From: Limihaloglobus sulfuriphilus
Lineage (GTDB): Bacteria > Planctomycetota > Phycisphaerae > Sedimentisphaerales > Sedimentisphaeraceae
Assembly: GCF_001999965.1 (NCBI RefSeq)
Contig: NZ_CP019646.1
Coordinates: forward strand, 1,488,001 to 1,552,000
DNA: 64,000 bases
Direction: 5' to 3'
Shown: one piece after another, positions 1 through 7,279 of the stretch
Layout of the letters: each line of letters begins with the position of its first letter
Position numbering within the stretch: position 1 is the stretch's first letter
Position numbers and translations under genes: made by a program
The notes under the pieces: generated by a model
What the model was told of the DNA's origin: nothing
The model's input: only the letters and a program-made list of their open reading frames with translations
Databases searched by the model: none

Positions 1-1
1 G

Positions 2-814
2 ATAGAGCTGCTGGTTGTTATATCCATAATCGGCCTCTTGATGTCTATCATTATGCCTGCACTTTGGGCCGCGAGAAAAAGCGCTGCAAGAATTGTATGC
101 AAGTCCAATATACGCCAGCTCCAGCTTGCAAACCAGGGCTATGTCTCAGAAAACAAAGGACACTATGTACCCGCTGCCCGGGATATATGGGGAGAAAACC
201 TCTACCGCTGGCACGGGACACGTAAAAACAAAAATGAGCCGTTTGACCCGCTGCTTGGACCGCTTTCTGCGTATCTGGGTGAGGGAGGAGTAAAACGCTG
301 TCCGGCGTTTAAAAAGAGTGATTATTACGCGGCTTCCGGCCAGTCAAACGCTAACTTTGAAGCGGGCTGCGGCGGATACGGATACAACGACTACATAGGC
401 GGTAATACAATGACCGGAACCGGCGATTCAGTAAAAGCAGCCGCTGTCAAAAACCCTTCATCAACAATCATGTTCACCGATACCGCTTACCGCCAGAAAA
501 TAAAGGGCTCCGGCACCGCCTTTATAGAATACTCGTTTGCTCATCCTCCGTATTGGCAGTGGTACCTTGACATGCAAAGCAGAATGCCGGCCGGCCCGCC
601 CCCATCTTCTATTGGTGCACGCCCCGAGCCGACAATTCATTTCAGACACGGCAAATTTACAAACACCGTATGGTGCGACGGCCACGTCTCAAATGATACT
701 ATGGATTTAAGCGCCCCTTACGTTACTAACGCCATTATGAGCGAAAAACAAACCGCCCAAATGGCTCTGGGGTGGTTCGGCCCTGACAATAACTCTCTGT
801 TTGATCTGAAATAG
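2..814 (+). CDS. Prepilin-type N-terminal cleavage/methylation domain protein (5' end missing)
   Basis: The reading frame is open from the first full codon and begins IELLVVISIIGLL, the hydrophobic helix that follows the prepilin peptidase site in type II pseudopilins and type IV pilins. The start codon and the leader Gly/Phe lie just left of the window. After the helix comes a soluble domain with an RxxCxxNIRQLQLA stretch. Near the C-terminus is FRHGKFTNTVWCDGHV, which matches the H-X9-DG motif of the large planctomycete/lentisphaeral pseudopilin-like family. The product should be inner-membrane or periplasmic, either in a T2SS-like pseudopilus or as a surface protein. No assembly genes are in view, so the machine it serves is unknown. 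Confidence 0.88.
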   Translation: MELLVVISIIGLLMSIIMPALWAARKSAARIVCKSNIRQLQLANQGYVSENKGHYVPAARDIWGENLYRWHGTRKNKNEPFDPLLGPLSAYLGEGGVKRCPAFKKSDYYAASGQSNANFEAGCGGYGYNDYIGGNTMTGTGDSVKAAAVKNPSSTIMFTDTAYRQKIKGSGTAFIEYSFAHPPYWQWYLDMQSRMPAGPPPSSIGARPEPTIHFRHGKFTNTVWCDGHVSNDTMDLSAPYVTNAIMSEKQTAQMALGWFGPDNNSLFDLK

Positions 815-998
815 CTTAGATAAGCACGGAAATTACCAGAACAAACACGGCATAATCAGATATGCCCAATTTCACTTCAGTTTTTTAACAATTGTACTTG
901 AACAAATTATTATTTCATGCAGAATATAACATAGTAATTTCTAATATATCTTTAAATGAGAATAATAATTTTCATATTTTTTGAAAGGATAAATCACA

Positions 999-1325
999 AT
1001 GAGTGAAAACGTAATGCATATTTCAGACAGTGAATTCAGCGAACTCATAAGCAGCTCTGATGTACCGGTTCTTGTTGATTTCTGGGCAGAGTGGTGCGGC
1101 CCATGCAGAATGATCGGGCCGGTTGTCGAAGAAATCGCGGAAGAATACGCCGGCAAGGCGAAGATCTGCAAGATTGATATTGATGAACACAGAGACGCGG
1201 CCAACCAGGTTGGCGTGCAGTCTATCCCGACTGTTGTAATTTTCAAAAACGGCCAGCTCGAAAAGAAATGGGTCGGCGTTACCAGTAAGGAAGACATCAC
1301 CGAGGCACTGGACGAGCTGATGTAA
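999..1325 (+). CDS. trxA: Thioredoxin
   Basis: A 108-residue single-domain thioredoxin, normal length for the family. The redox motif WCGPC places the cysteines at residues 33 and 36, and the cis-proline loop SIPTVV is present, so it should be an active cytosolic dithiol reductase. The start ATG follows a GAAAGGA-type ribosome binding site. The gene stands alone: the pilin-like gene upstream ends 184 bp away and a strong terminator follows directly. No thioredoxin reductase gene is in the window. Confidence 0.96.
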   Translation: MSENVMHISDSEFSELISSSDVPVLVDFWAEWCGPCRMIGPVVEEIAEEYAGKAKICKIDIDEHRDAANQVGVQSIPTVVIFKNGQLEKKWVGVTSKEDITEALDELM

Positions 1326-1351
1326 ACACCATAGACGGTAAGCTCTTTACA

Positions 1352-1378
1352 GGCAGTCGTTTAACGGCTGCCTTTTTT
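1352..1378 (+). terminator. Rho-independent terminator of trxA
   Basis: An 8-bp stem (GGCAGTCG / CGGCTGCC, one G-U pair) with a 5-nt loop is followed by six Ts. It starts 27 nt after the trxA stop and overlaps the stop codon of the convergent tatD gene. The minus strand has no T-run, so it should act only on trxA. Confidence 0.85.
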
Positions 1379-2153
1379 ATTGTTTAAGCCCAAAAAATCT
1401 TACAGCGTTTCGGGTGGTTACGCGGGCAATCTCCTCAAGCTCTGTATTGTGCAGCTCTGCGAGCTTAGTCGCGGTGTGAATCATCAATGCGGGTTCGTTT
1501 GTCCGCTGTTTCCGCATAGGAGCCGGTGACATGAAAGGGCAATCCGTCTCGACCATAAGCCGCTCAAGCGGCACTGCCGTCGCGGCCTCACGGGCTGTAT
1601 CGGCATTTTTGAATGTTACTGTACCGGTAAACGAAATATAACAGCCCATCTCAACCGCTCTTTGAGCCTCAGCCGCCCCGCCGCCAAAGCAGTGAAATAC
1701 GACATCTTTGAGCCGGGGCATATACTCGGTGAGAATAGCAAATGTATCCTCAAATGCCTCGCGGCTGTGCAGAATAACCGGCATCCCGGCCGCGGCGGCG
1801 ATTTCAAGTTGTTTGCGGAAGATATCCTGTTGAATTTGCGGCTCAGAATAATTGTAATGGTAATCAAGGCCGATCTCGCCCAAAGCAACGACTTTATCAT
1901 CATTTATCTGTTTTGAAAGGGCTTGCAGGTCATCTTCAGTAATAAGCCGTGCATCGTGCGGATGGAACCCCGCCGCGGCGTACATATTGTCATACCGACG
2001 GGCAAGCTCTATGTTTTTTATATTCTCCTGCGGACTCGTGCCGACCGTAACCCAGGTATCAACACCCGCATCACGGCTGCGTCCAAGAACATCATCGAGA
2101 TTCTCAACAAGCCCCTCAAAAGTCAAATGTGCATGTGTATCTATTAAACTCAT
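1377..2153 (-). CDS. tatD: TatD family metal-dependent hydrolase/DNase
   Basis: A 258-residue TIM-barrel hydrolase of full family length. Metal-binding motifs appear in order: DTHAH at residues 5-9, GEIGLDY near 93-99, an HSRE histidine, FHCFGG and the late ETDCPF aspartate. TatD enzymes are Mg-dependent 3'-5' exonucleases linked to DNA repair and quality control. The gene is the last of a long minus-strand run and starts 22 bp after the nucleotidyltransferase gene. No convincing Shine-Dalgarno sequence precedes the ATG, so translation may depend on the upstream gene. Exact substrate cannot be told from sequence. Confidence 0.93.
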   Translation of the reverse strand: MSLIDTHAHLTFEGLVENLDDVLGRSRDAGVDTWVTVGTSPQENIKNIELARRYDNMYAAAGFHPHDARLITEDDLQALSKQINDDKVVALGEIGLDYHYNYSEPQIQQDIFRKQLEIAAAAGMPVILHSREAFEDTFAILTEYMPRLKDVVFHCFGGGAAEAQRAVEMGCYISFTGTVTFKNADTAREAATAVPLERLMVETDCPFMSPAPMRKQRTNEPALMIHTATKLAELHNTELEEIARVTTRNAVRFFGLKQ

Positions 2154-2175
2154 AAAAAGTCAGAGAAGCCGTCTC

Positions 2176-2466
2176 TCATATTGCTTTACACTCCATAAGA
2201 ACACGATCTTTTATGAGAGGATCCAAAACATCTTCATTTACTACATCTATTTTGCATCCAAGCATTTTTTCAAGGCTCCGCATTAAAGCAATATGGTCAA
2301 GCAGAGAACGGTTATCATCAATATTTACCAAAAAGTCAATATCACTTGATGCGGTATTCTCGCCTCGCAAGACTGAGCCAAAAATACGCACGTTGTGAGC
2401 TCCGTACTTTTCGGCAATATCTATTATCCTGCCGCGGTTAGCCTGAATGTCACTTAAAGATACCAT
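2176..2466 (-). CDS. Minimal nucleotidyltransferase (MntA/DUF4111-like), no HEPN partner seen
   Basis: A 96-residue protein with the core pol-beta nucleotidyltransferase motif GSVLRG followed by SDIDFLV, which carries the two metal-binding aspartates. The size fits stand-alone MNT proteins. These usually pair with a HEPN (DUF86) protein, and in characterised pairs the MNT partner AMPylates and silences the HEPN RNase toxin. Here the flanking genes are yraN and tatD, and no HEPN-like ORF is found on either side. It may be a solitary remnant, use a distant partner, or modify something else. A late aspartate (KIDVV near residue 74) could complete the active site. Confidence 0.85.
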   Translation of the reverse strand: MVSLSDIQANRGRIIDIAEKYGAHNVRIFGSVLRGENTASSDIDFLVNIDDNRSLLDHIALMRSLEKMLGCKIDVVNEDVLDPLIKDRVLMECKAI

Positions 2467-2508
2467 AGAAGTATTTTAAACCCAGATTTGACTATTTTCA
2501 AGCAAATT

Positions 2509-2958
2509 TTAAGCGTAAAACGCGTTTTCGTAGTGGGTTATTTTGGGCTTTTTCTTTTCGTCCAGAACCACTGTTACTATATCAAATCGTGAGATAAGGT
2601 CGGTGCATTTGTAGCGTTTCTTGAAGAATTTTGCCGATGCGGCAATCTTTCGCTGTTTTTTCCGGGTAACGGCATCAACCGCCCTCCAGAGTCCTTCTTT
2701 TCGGCGGCTTTTGACCTCTACAAAAACAATGACCCCTTCCGGAGTTGACATAACCGCGTCAATCTCGCCGGCTTTGCACCTGTAATTAAGGGCAAGGACC
2801 GAATAGCCCTTGCCCTTAAGGTATTTTACAGCCTTGCGTTCTCCCCATCTGCCCAGCACACGGGTTGAAGAAAGGAGTTTTTTATATGTGGTTTTAAATA
2901 ACACCGGTCTATCTCGTTTTCGCTTGAATACTAAGGACTCTAAGGTCTTTAAAGACAT
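2509..2958 (-). CDS. yraN: YraN family protein (UPF0102, nuclease-like)
   Basis: A 149-residue protein whose body matches YraN: LGRWGERKAVKYL at 35-47, GEID at 64-67 and EVKSRR at 81-86. The latter two form a PD-(D/E)XK nuclease-like active site; the biological role is unsettled. yraN downstream of rplS is a common arrangement. The first ~30 residues are not typical of the family. The ATG lies inside a 9-bp tandem array and shares one base with the stop of the upstream four-helix-bundle gene, so the leader seems to have been added by that insertion. An internal GTG near codon 19 could be the ancestral start, but its ribosome binding site is poor. Confidence 0.9.
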   Translation of the reverse strand: MSLKTLESLVFKRKRDRPVLFKTTYKKLLSSTRVLGRWGERKAVKYLKGKGYSVLALNYRCKAGEIDAVMSTPEGVIVFVEVKSRRKEGLWRAVDAVTRKKQRKIAASAKFFKKRYKCTDLISRFDIVTVVLDEKKKPKITHYENAFYA

Positions 2959-2966
2959 TAAAGACT
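2931..2966 (+). repeat. 9-bp tandem array, left boundary of the four-helix-bundle element
   Basis: Four consecutive degenerate 9-mers on the plus strand: CTAAGGACT, CTAAGGTCT, TTAAAGACA, TTAAAGACT (consensus YTAARGWCN). The array contains both the stop codon of the four-helix-bundle gene and the start codon of yraN. It matches the array at 3554-3589 when that one is read on the other strand. Confidence 0.85.
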
Positions 2967-3536
2967 TTTGCTTTGCTGCTTCCTGACCTGCTTTCTGATA
3001 CCAGTCATTTTTTCTCGCATTCCACCTTCATCGAGAAATTTTGCTTCAAGTGCTTTAAGTTGGCGAAACAGCAGGTAATCGGTCTGTTTTATGAGGATTA
3101 TCGCCATATTAGCGATTTTATCGGGAGGACGAGTAGTAACCATTGCCATAAAAAAACGGCTATCATTATGCTCCCGGCCAAGTTTCCGCATCGCCTCAAA
3201 TTGTGCTGATTTTTCCTGCCATTGCAAGTGCCCGCGAGTTCTCAAATAGTCTTCATAGTCAATAAGCAGCTCCTGCAAACTCGCTTTTGCGACATTGATC
3301 AGCTTGATCTCAAACTCACTGGATGTTGAAGAAACGGAGGAACCTTCGGCTATATTTTGCTTGCCGCTGCGAGCCGCCTGTATCATTTGGTCAACGGTAC
3401 GGTCACTTTTTTGCAGAAAAAGGGTACAGAAATAGTAGGTTATGTCGTAGATCGCCTCGGCCTTTTGATAGCTTATTAAAGATTTGAAATTCCCCTGCCG
3501 CGGTATAAAACCATCCTGATTTGCTATCCTTTTCAT
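2958..3536 (-). CDS. Four-helix-bundle (S23 / 23S rRNA intervening-sequence type) protein
   Basis: A 192-residue, mostly helical protein. The family signature is visible: YQKAEAIYDITYYFC at 23-37, QMIQAARSGKQNIAEG at 50-65 and KASLQELLIDYEDYLR at 84-99. These proteins form small helical bundles that oligomerise. Relatives are encoded in 23S rRNA intervening sequences, and others (Avd) help diversity-generating retroelements; no enzyme activity is established. The longer form here, with a C-terminal extension rich in Lys and Gln, fits the 'suffix domain' variant. The gene ends inside the left 9-bp array. A short inverted repeat (ATGGT/ACCAT, 3535-3550) overlaps its start codon. Confidence 0.88.
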   Translation of the reverse strand: MKRIANQDGFIPRQGNFKSLISYQKAEAIYDITYYFCTLFLQKSDRTVDQMIQAARSGKQNIAEGSSVSSTSSEFEIKLINVAKASLQELLIDYEDYLRTRGHLQWQEKSAQFEAMRKLGREHNDSRFFMAMVTTRPPDKIANMAIILIKQTDYLLFRQLKALEAKFLDEGGMREKMTGIRKQVRKQQSKSL

Positions 3537-3553
3537 GGTTGGTTCACCATAAA

Positions 3554-3589
3554 AAGGTCATTAAGGACCTTAGAGCCCTTAATGACCTT
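3554..3589 (+). repeat. 9-bp tandem array, right boundary of the four-helix-bundle element
   Basis: Four 9-mers: AAGGTCATT, AAGGACCTT, AGAGCCCTT, AATGACCTT. Several units are close to palindromic (AAGGACCTT). Read on the minus strand they give TTAAGGTCN-like units, matching the array at 2931-2966. It starts 17 bp upstream of the four-helix-bundle start codon, so it lies in that gene's leader. Confidence 0.85.
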
Positions 3590-3601
3590 AATCTTATTGA
3601 C

Positions 3602-3970
3602 TTACTTAGCAATGGTGTGGGTTGTGTGCCTCTGGCGAAGCCTAACAGCCTTGCCGCTGCGTTCGCGAAGATAAAACAGTTTGGCACGGCGGACTTTACT
3701 GCTTCGAATGGCTACAACATTAACTATGTTGGGCGAATGAAGCGGGAAAATACGCTCGACTCCCTCGTCGGCGATGAAACGCCTTACGGTGAATGTCTCA
3801 TTGATACCGCGGCCCTTACGGGCAATCACGATACCGCTGAATATCTGAATACGGGTTTTGTTGCCTTCCTTGATGCGGCAATGCACTTCGACATTGTCGC
3901 CAACTTCAAAGTACGGCACCTGCGTCTTCAAGCTCTTGCTTTCAACTGCATCTAAAAGTTCAGTTTTCAC
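3602..3970 (-). CDS. rplS: 50S ribosomal protein L19
   Basis: A 122-residue L19, normal size. Recognisable blocks are the N-terminal EVGDNVEVHCRIKEGNKTRIQ and the later FSGIVIARKGRG, VRRFIADEGVERIFPLHSP and KLFYLRER. L19 sits at the 30S-50S interface. The start is set at GTG because AGGAG lies 7 nt upstream and the N-terminus then matches the family. A longer frame reading back into trmD has no family support. It is 19 bp downstream of trmD, in the classic rpsP-trmD-rplS order. Confidence 0.96.
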   Translation of the reverse strand: MKTELLDAVESKSLKTQVPYFEVGDNVEVHCRIKEGNKTRIQIFSGIVIARKGRGINETFTVRRFIADEGVERIFPLHSPNIVNVVAIRSSKVRRAKLFYLRERSGKAVRLRQRHTTHTIAK

Positions 3971-3989
3971 GTCTATGCTCCTGACTTTA

Positions 3990-4688
3990 TTATTTCTTAT
4001 TATCTGGCAGTCCGTCAAGCAGATCGGGCCGCCATTTTTTCGTTCGTTCCAGAGATTTATCCTTTCGCCATTGGGCAATTTTGCCGTGGTCTCCGCTGAG
4101 CAGTATTTCCGGAACACGCATGTCACGGTAAACCTCGGGCCGCGTGTATTGGGGATACTCGAGCAATCCATCGCTGAAAGATTCATCAACGGCACTGGCA
4201 TCATCGCCGAGTACACCTTCGAGCAGTCTTGCTACAGCGTCTATTACTACCATCGCCGGCAGTTCCCCGCCGGTAAGCACATAGTCGCCGATCGATATCT
4301 GCTCGGCATCAAGCCCTTCGCGGATACGCTCGTCAAAACCTTCGTAGCGGCCGGCAATCAGCATCAGCCGTTTTTCACGGCTCAGCTCCTTTGCAAGCTG
4401 CTGGTCAAATTTGCGGCCCTGCGGCGTCATCATTATAACCCTTGGTTTATCAGTGCTTTGGGCTTTGACCGATTCGTAGCAGTCAAAAACCGGTTGGCAC
4501 ATCATCACCATTCCCGGGCCGCCGCCGTAGGGCTTATCATCGACCTTGCGGTAATTATCCGCGGCAAAATCTCTAATATTTGAAAGAACTATCTCTACTG
4601 CATTACTCTCCCGGGCACGTCTTATTATCGAATGCGCCAGGGGAGATTCAAACATCTCGGGAAAAAGTGTCAAAACGTCAATACGCAT
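3990..4688 (-). CDS. trmD: tRNA (guanine37-N1)-methyltransferase
   Basis: A 232-residue SPOUT-family enzyme that uses S-adenosylmethionine to form m1G37 and so prevents +1 frameshifting. Family motifs are clear: IDVLTLFPEMF at the N-terminus, KPYGGGPGMVM near 53-63, the trefoil-knot cofactor loop IGDYVLTGGELPAMV, and a C-terminal YPQYTRPEVY segment. It lies between rpsP and rplS with short gaps, the standard operon arrangement. Nothing unusual. Confidence 0.97.
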   Translation of the reverse strand: MRIDVLTLFPEMFESPLAHSIIRRARESNAVEIVLSNIRDFAADNYRKVDDKPYGGGPGMVMMCQPVFDCYESVKAQSTDKPRVIMMTPQGRKFDQQLAKELSREKRLMLIAGRYEGFDERIREGLDAEQISIGDYVLTGGELPAMVVIDAVARLLEGVLGDDASAVDESFSDGLLEYPQYTRPEVYRDMRVPEILLSGDHGKIAQWRKDKSLERTKKWRPDLLDGLPDNKK

Positions 4689-4712
4689 ACATCTGCCCCG
4701 AGAAGATTTGCT

Positions 4713-5081
4713 TTATTTCTTTTCAGACTCACCGGAAGCGGCCTTTTTCTCCGCACTTGTGAAGGCTTTACCCTTCTTGCGGGCGATTTTCAAGGCTCTC
4801 TCGCGGCGTGCTTTACGCGCGATCGCGTGCTTGTCTGTGATACCGTGTTTAACGAGTATCTCAGAGACGGTTTCCGAGGGTATAGCACCCTTGTCCATCC
4901 AGTACTGAGCACGCTCTACATCGAGAACAATCTGTTTTTCTTTGTCTTTTTCGATTGGGTCATAGTGGCCGATTTTCTCGAGGATACGTCCGTCACGCGG
5001 AGTGCGTGAATCGACGGCATTGATCCTGAAGAAAGGACGGTGCCTGCGGCCCATTCTTGTCATTCTAAGTTTTACTGCCAT
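4713..5081 (-). CDS. rpsP: 30S ribosomal protein S16
   Basis: A 122-residue S16. The N-terminal ~80 residues match the family (AVKLRMTRMGRRHRPFFRI, DSRTPRDGRILEKIGHYDP, LDVERAQYWMDKGAIPSETV). The remaining ~40 residues form a Lys/Ala/Glu-rich tail, longer than the usual 80-90 residue protein but common in some phyla. S16 is a primary assembly protein of the small subunit. The gene is followed by trmD after 24 bp. Confidence 0.96.
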   Translation of the reverse strand: MAVKLRMTRMGRRHRPFFRINAVDSRTPRDGRILEKIGHYDPIEKDKEKQIVLDVERAQYWMDKGAIPSETVSEILVKHGITDKHAIARKARRERALKIARKKGKAFTSAEKKAASGESEKK

Positions 5082-5163
5082 TTTTGATTCCTTTTAAATG
5101 GATATATAAATTAATTTCGCATTAGAGGCCCAATGCCTCAGCGAACACGTTTATCTAATTTAG

Positions 5164-5268
5164 TTAGGAATTAGGAATTATAACGAATCGGCTTTGCCGA
5201 TATACAAAATTGTGAGCGAAGCGAACTCCGCAATTCTTAATTCCTAATTCTTAATTCTTAATTCTTAA
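5164..5268. mobile_element. MITE-like 105-bp repeat with 7-bp terminal arrays
   Basis: Left end: TTAGGAA, TTAGGAA, TTATAAC (5164-5184). Right end: five units TTCTTAA, TTCCTAA and three TTCTTAA (5234-5268), the same 7-mer in inverted orientation. Between them is a 5-bp stem TCGGC-TTT-GCCGA (5188-5200) and a GAGCGAAGCGAACTC segment with internal symmetry. It has no coding capacity. It lies between rpsP and an upstream gene and supplies that gene's stop codon. The terminal-array layout resembles the four-helix-bundle element but with a 7-bp period. Mobility is inferred. Confidence 0.65.
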
Positions 5269-5586
5269 TTTCAACGCATAAGCATTGATAAATATCGCGA
5301 AATTCGCCCTGTCAACGCCGGCATCATCGGCTATCCGCTCGATCTGCTCGTCGCTAAGAGCCGCGACATTCCGCTTTTCTTCACTTGTCATTATAGCTAC
5401 AGCCCTTTTGAGCTGCTGATATTCCGCTCTTGTCGGGCAGCCCAGCATACCCGGCTGTGAGGTGCCGAGATTATCGGCAAAATTACGCCGGTAAGCAAGT
5501 CCATACTCATCATCAACATGCTCACCAACCCGTTCAAGATATTCGTCTATCGTCATTTTAATCAGGCCGGCAGTCTCGGCCGGCAT
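5251..5586 (-). CDS. Conserved-looking hypothetical protein between ffh and rpsP
   Basis: A 111-residue acidic, helical protein that I cannot assign. No signal peptide, membrane segment or cysteine motif is visible. A second in-frame ATG at codon 11 (5556) begins MTIDEYLERVGEHVD and may be the true start; neither start has a good ribosome binding site. A GCCGGC inverted repeat lies between the two. The last codons (LRIKN and stop) are read from the 7-bp array of the MITE-like element, so the natural C-terminus may have been replaced. Co-directional location in the ffh-rpsP operon argues for expression. Confidence 0.6.
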   Translation of the reverse strand: MPAETAGLIKMTIDEYLERVGEHVDDEYGLAYRRNFADNLGTSQPGMLGCPTRAEYQQLKRAVAIMTSEEKRNVAALSDEQIERIADDAGVDRANFAIFINAYALKLRIKN

Positions 5587-5622
5587 TTGAATCTAACACG
5601 CTATCGCAATAAAGCGGGAATT

Positions 5623-7053
5623 TTAGCGTACTTTTCTTTTTTTACCTTTTCGTTTGATGACACGTTTGCGTTTTGAACGCTGTTTAACCTTTCGCTGGCC
5701 CATGCCTCCCATAGCACCCATATCGCCGCTCATCATACCCTTCATCGCGCCGAGGCCGCCGCCACCGCCTGATGCCATCATCTTCATCATTTCGCGGCTT
5801 TGCCTGAACTGCTTGACCAGTCCGGCAACATCGGTAACATTAACACCGCTGCCTGCGGCTATCCTGCGTCTGCGAGAGGGGTTAAGCATGTCCGGCTCAC
5901 TCCGCTCCGCCGGCGTCATCGAATGGATAATACCCTCAATACGGTTAAACTCCTTATCGTCCATATTGAGCCCCTCAAGCTTATTGCCGATACCCGGCAT
6001 AAGTTTGAGCATACTCATCAAACCGCCCATTTTGCGGATTTTTGCCATCTGCTTGAGAAAATCGTCCAGCCCAAAGGTGCCTTTGGCCATCTTGTTCTGC
6101 ATTTTCTCGGCTTCTTTTTCGTCGAACTGCTCCTGTGCTTTCTCAACGAGGGTAATTACATCGCCCATGCCGAGTATGCGGCTGGCCATCCTGTCCGGGT
6201 GAAAGTGTTCGAGATTGTCAATCTTCTCGCCTAAACCGATAAATTTAACAGGCTTACCGGTTACAGCCTTGACACTCAGTGCCGCACCGCCGCGGGCATC
6301 GCCGTCGAGTTTTGTCAGAATTACGCCGTCCAGCTCAAGCCGGTTATTGAATTCCTTGGCTGAATTAACGGCATCCTGACCAATCATAGCATCGCAGACC
6401 AGGTATATCTGGTGCGGCGAGGTAGCCTTTGCAACATTGGACACCTCGGTCATCAGCTCGTCATCAACGTGCAGACGGCCGGCGGTATCGAGTATAACGG
6501 TATCGCAACCGGCTTTTTTTGCCTCTTTTACGCCGGACTTTGAGACCTTGACAGCATCTTTGGTATCAAAATCACAGTGTACCGGCACTTCAATCTGCTC
6601 GCCAAGTGTTTGAAGCTGCTGGATCGCCGCCGGACGCTGGAGGTCAACGGCAACCATCATAGGCTTGCGGCCTTCTTTTTTCAACCTGTAAGCCAGCTTC
6701 GCGGCGGTAGTTGTCTTACCGCTGCCCTGAAGACCCGCAAGGAGGATAACGGTCGGCCCGGGAGAAACAAAAAATATATTGCTGTCCTCAGGTCCCATCA
6801 GCTTAGTAAGCTCATCCTGCACGATTTTGACCATCAGCTGGCCGGGCTTGAGGCTGTTAATTACCTCGGCACCCATGGCGGCCTGCTTGACATCTTTGCA
6901 GAACTGCTTTACTACCTTATAGTTAACATCTGCTTCGAGCAGGGCCTTGCGCACCTCATTCATGGCGTCAGAGACGTTGGCTTCGGTGATCCTGCCGCGT
7001 CCCGAAAGCTTCTTGAATGTCGTATTAAACTTGTCTGTAAGGCTCTCGAACAA
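5623..7053 (-). CDS. ffh: Signal recognition particle protein Ffh
   Basis: A 476-residue SRP54-type GTPase that binds 4.5S RNA and signal peptides and docks with FtsY. The N-domain comes first, then the G-domain with the P-loop LQGSGKTTT (near 109-117), DTAGRLH, TKLDGDARGG and FIGLGEK. The Met-rich M-domain with SRRRRIAAGSG follows. The C-terminus is extended by a Gly/Met-rich linker and a strongly basic tail (last ~25 residues mostly Lys/Arg), which could strengthen RNA or membrane contact. It heads the minus-strand operon and is divergent from the TRAP genes across a 226-bp AT-rich gap. Confidence 0.97.
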   Translation of the reverse strand: MFESLTDKFNTTFKKLSGRGRITEANVSDAMNEVRKALLEADVNYKVVKQFCKDVKQAAMGAEVINSLKPGQLMVKIVQDELTKLMGPEDSNIFFVSPGPTVILLAGLQGSGKTTTAAKLAYRLKKEGRKPMMVAVDLQRPAAIQQLQTLGEQIEVPVHCDFDTKDAVKVSKSGVKEAKKAGCDTVILDTAGRLHVDDELMTEVSNVAKATSPHQIYLVCDAMIGQDAVNSAKEFNNRLELDGVILTKLDGDARGGAALSVKAVTGKPVKFIGLGEKIDNLEHFHPDRMASRILGMGDVITLVEKAQEQFDEKEAEKMQNKMAKGTFGLDDFLKQMAKIRKMGGLMSMLKLMPGIGNKLEGLNMDDKEFNRIEGIIHSMTPAERSEPDMLNPSRRRRIAAGSGVNVTDVAGLVKQFRQSREMMKMMASGGGGGLGAMKGMMSGDMGAMGGMGQRKVKQRSKRKRVIKRKGKKRKVR

Positions 7054-7279
7054 TTTTCAGTACCTAAAGTTTTATTTACAATTTATAACCGTTTAGCTGA
7101 TAACAAGCTAAGCAAGTATAGATAGAACAGCGTATTTTATGGAAATAAAACCTGTTTTCAAGCAAATATTATCTTTTTTTAAACTCTGCAATAAAGTGGT
7201 TGAATTTTTGATACATTATTGGTAACTTAATCAAATGTAGTAATTTAATAACAATAGAATCCGTATTGGAGGTATCAAG

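Larger units (their letters stand above)
2931..3589. mobile_element. Candidate insertion: four-helix-bundle gene bounded by inverted 9-bp arrays
   Basis: A 659-bp unit made of one gene (2958-3536) with a 4x9-bp degenerate array at each end, the two in opposite orientation. It sits between rplS and yraN, genes that are normally adjacent or nearly so. The right array ends 12 bp from the rplS stop and the left array holds the yraN start codon. No transposase or recombinase is encoded. The call as a mobile unit is inference from architecture. The gene family is known elsewhere as an intervening-sequence ORF in 23S rRNA genes, which supports mobility. Confidence 0.55.

Noticed and set aside
849-866. 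GGCATA/TATGCC hairpin after the pilin-like gene
   Set aside because: Only 6 bp and the T-run is more than 10 nt away; too weak to call a terminator.
3602-4216. Long frame continuing upstream of rplS into trmD
   Set aside because: Only the part from the GTG at 3970 resembles L19, and it has its own AGGAG site; the extension is an overlap with trmD in another frame.
3858-4583. 241-codon plus-strand ORF across trmD and rplS
   Set aside because: It lies antisense to two clear conserved genes and has no recognisable motif.
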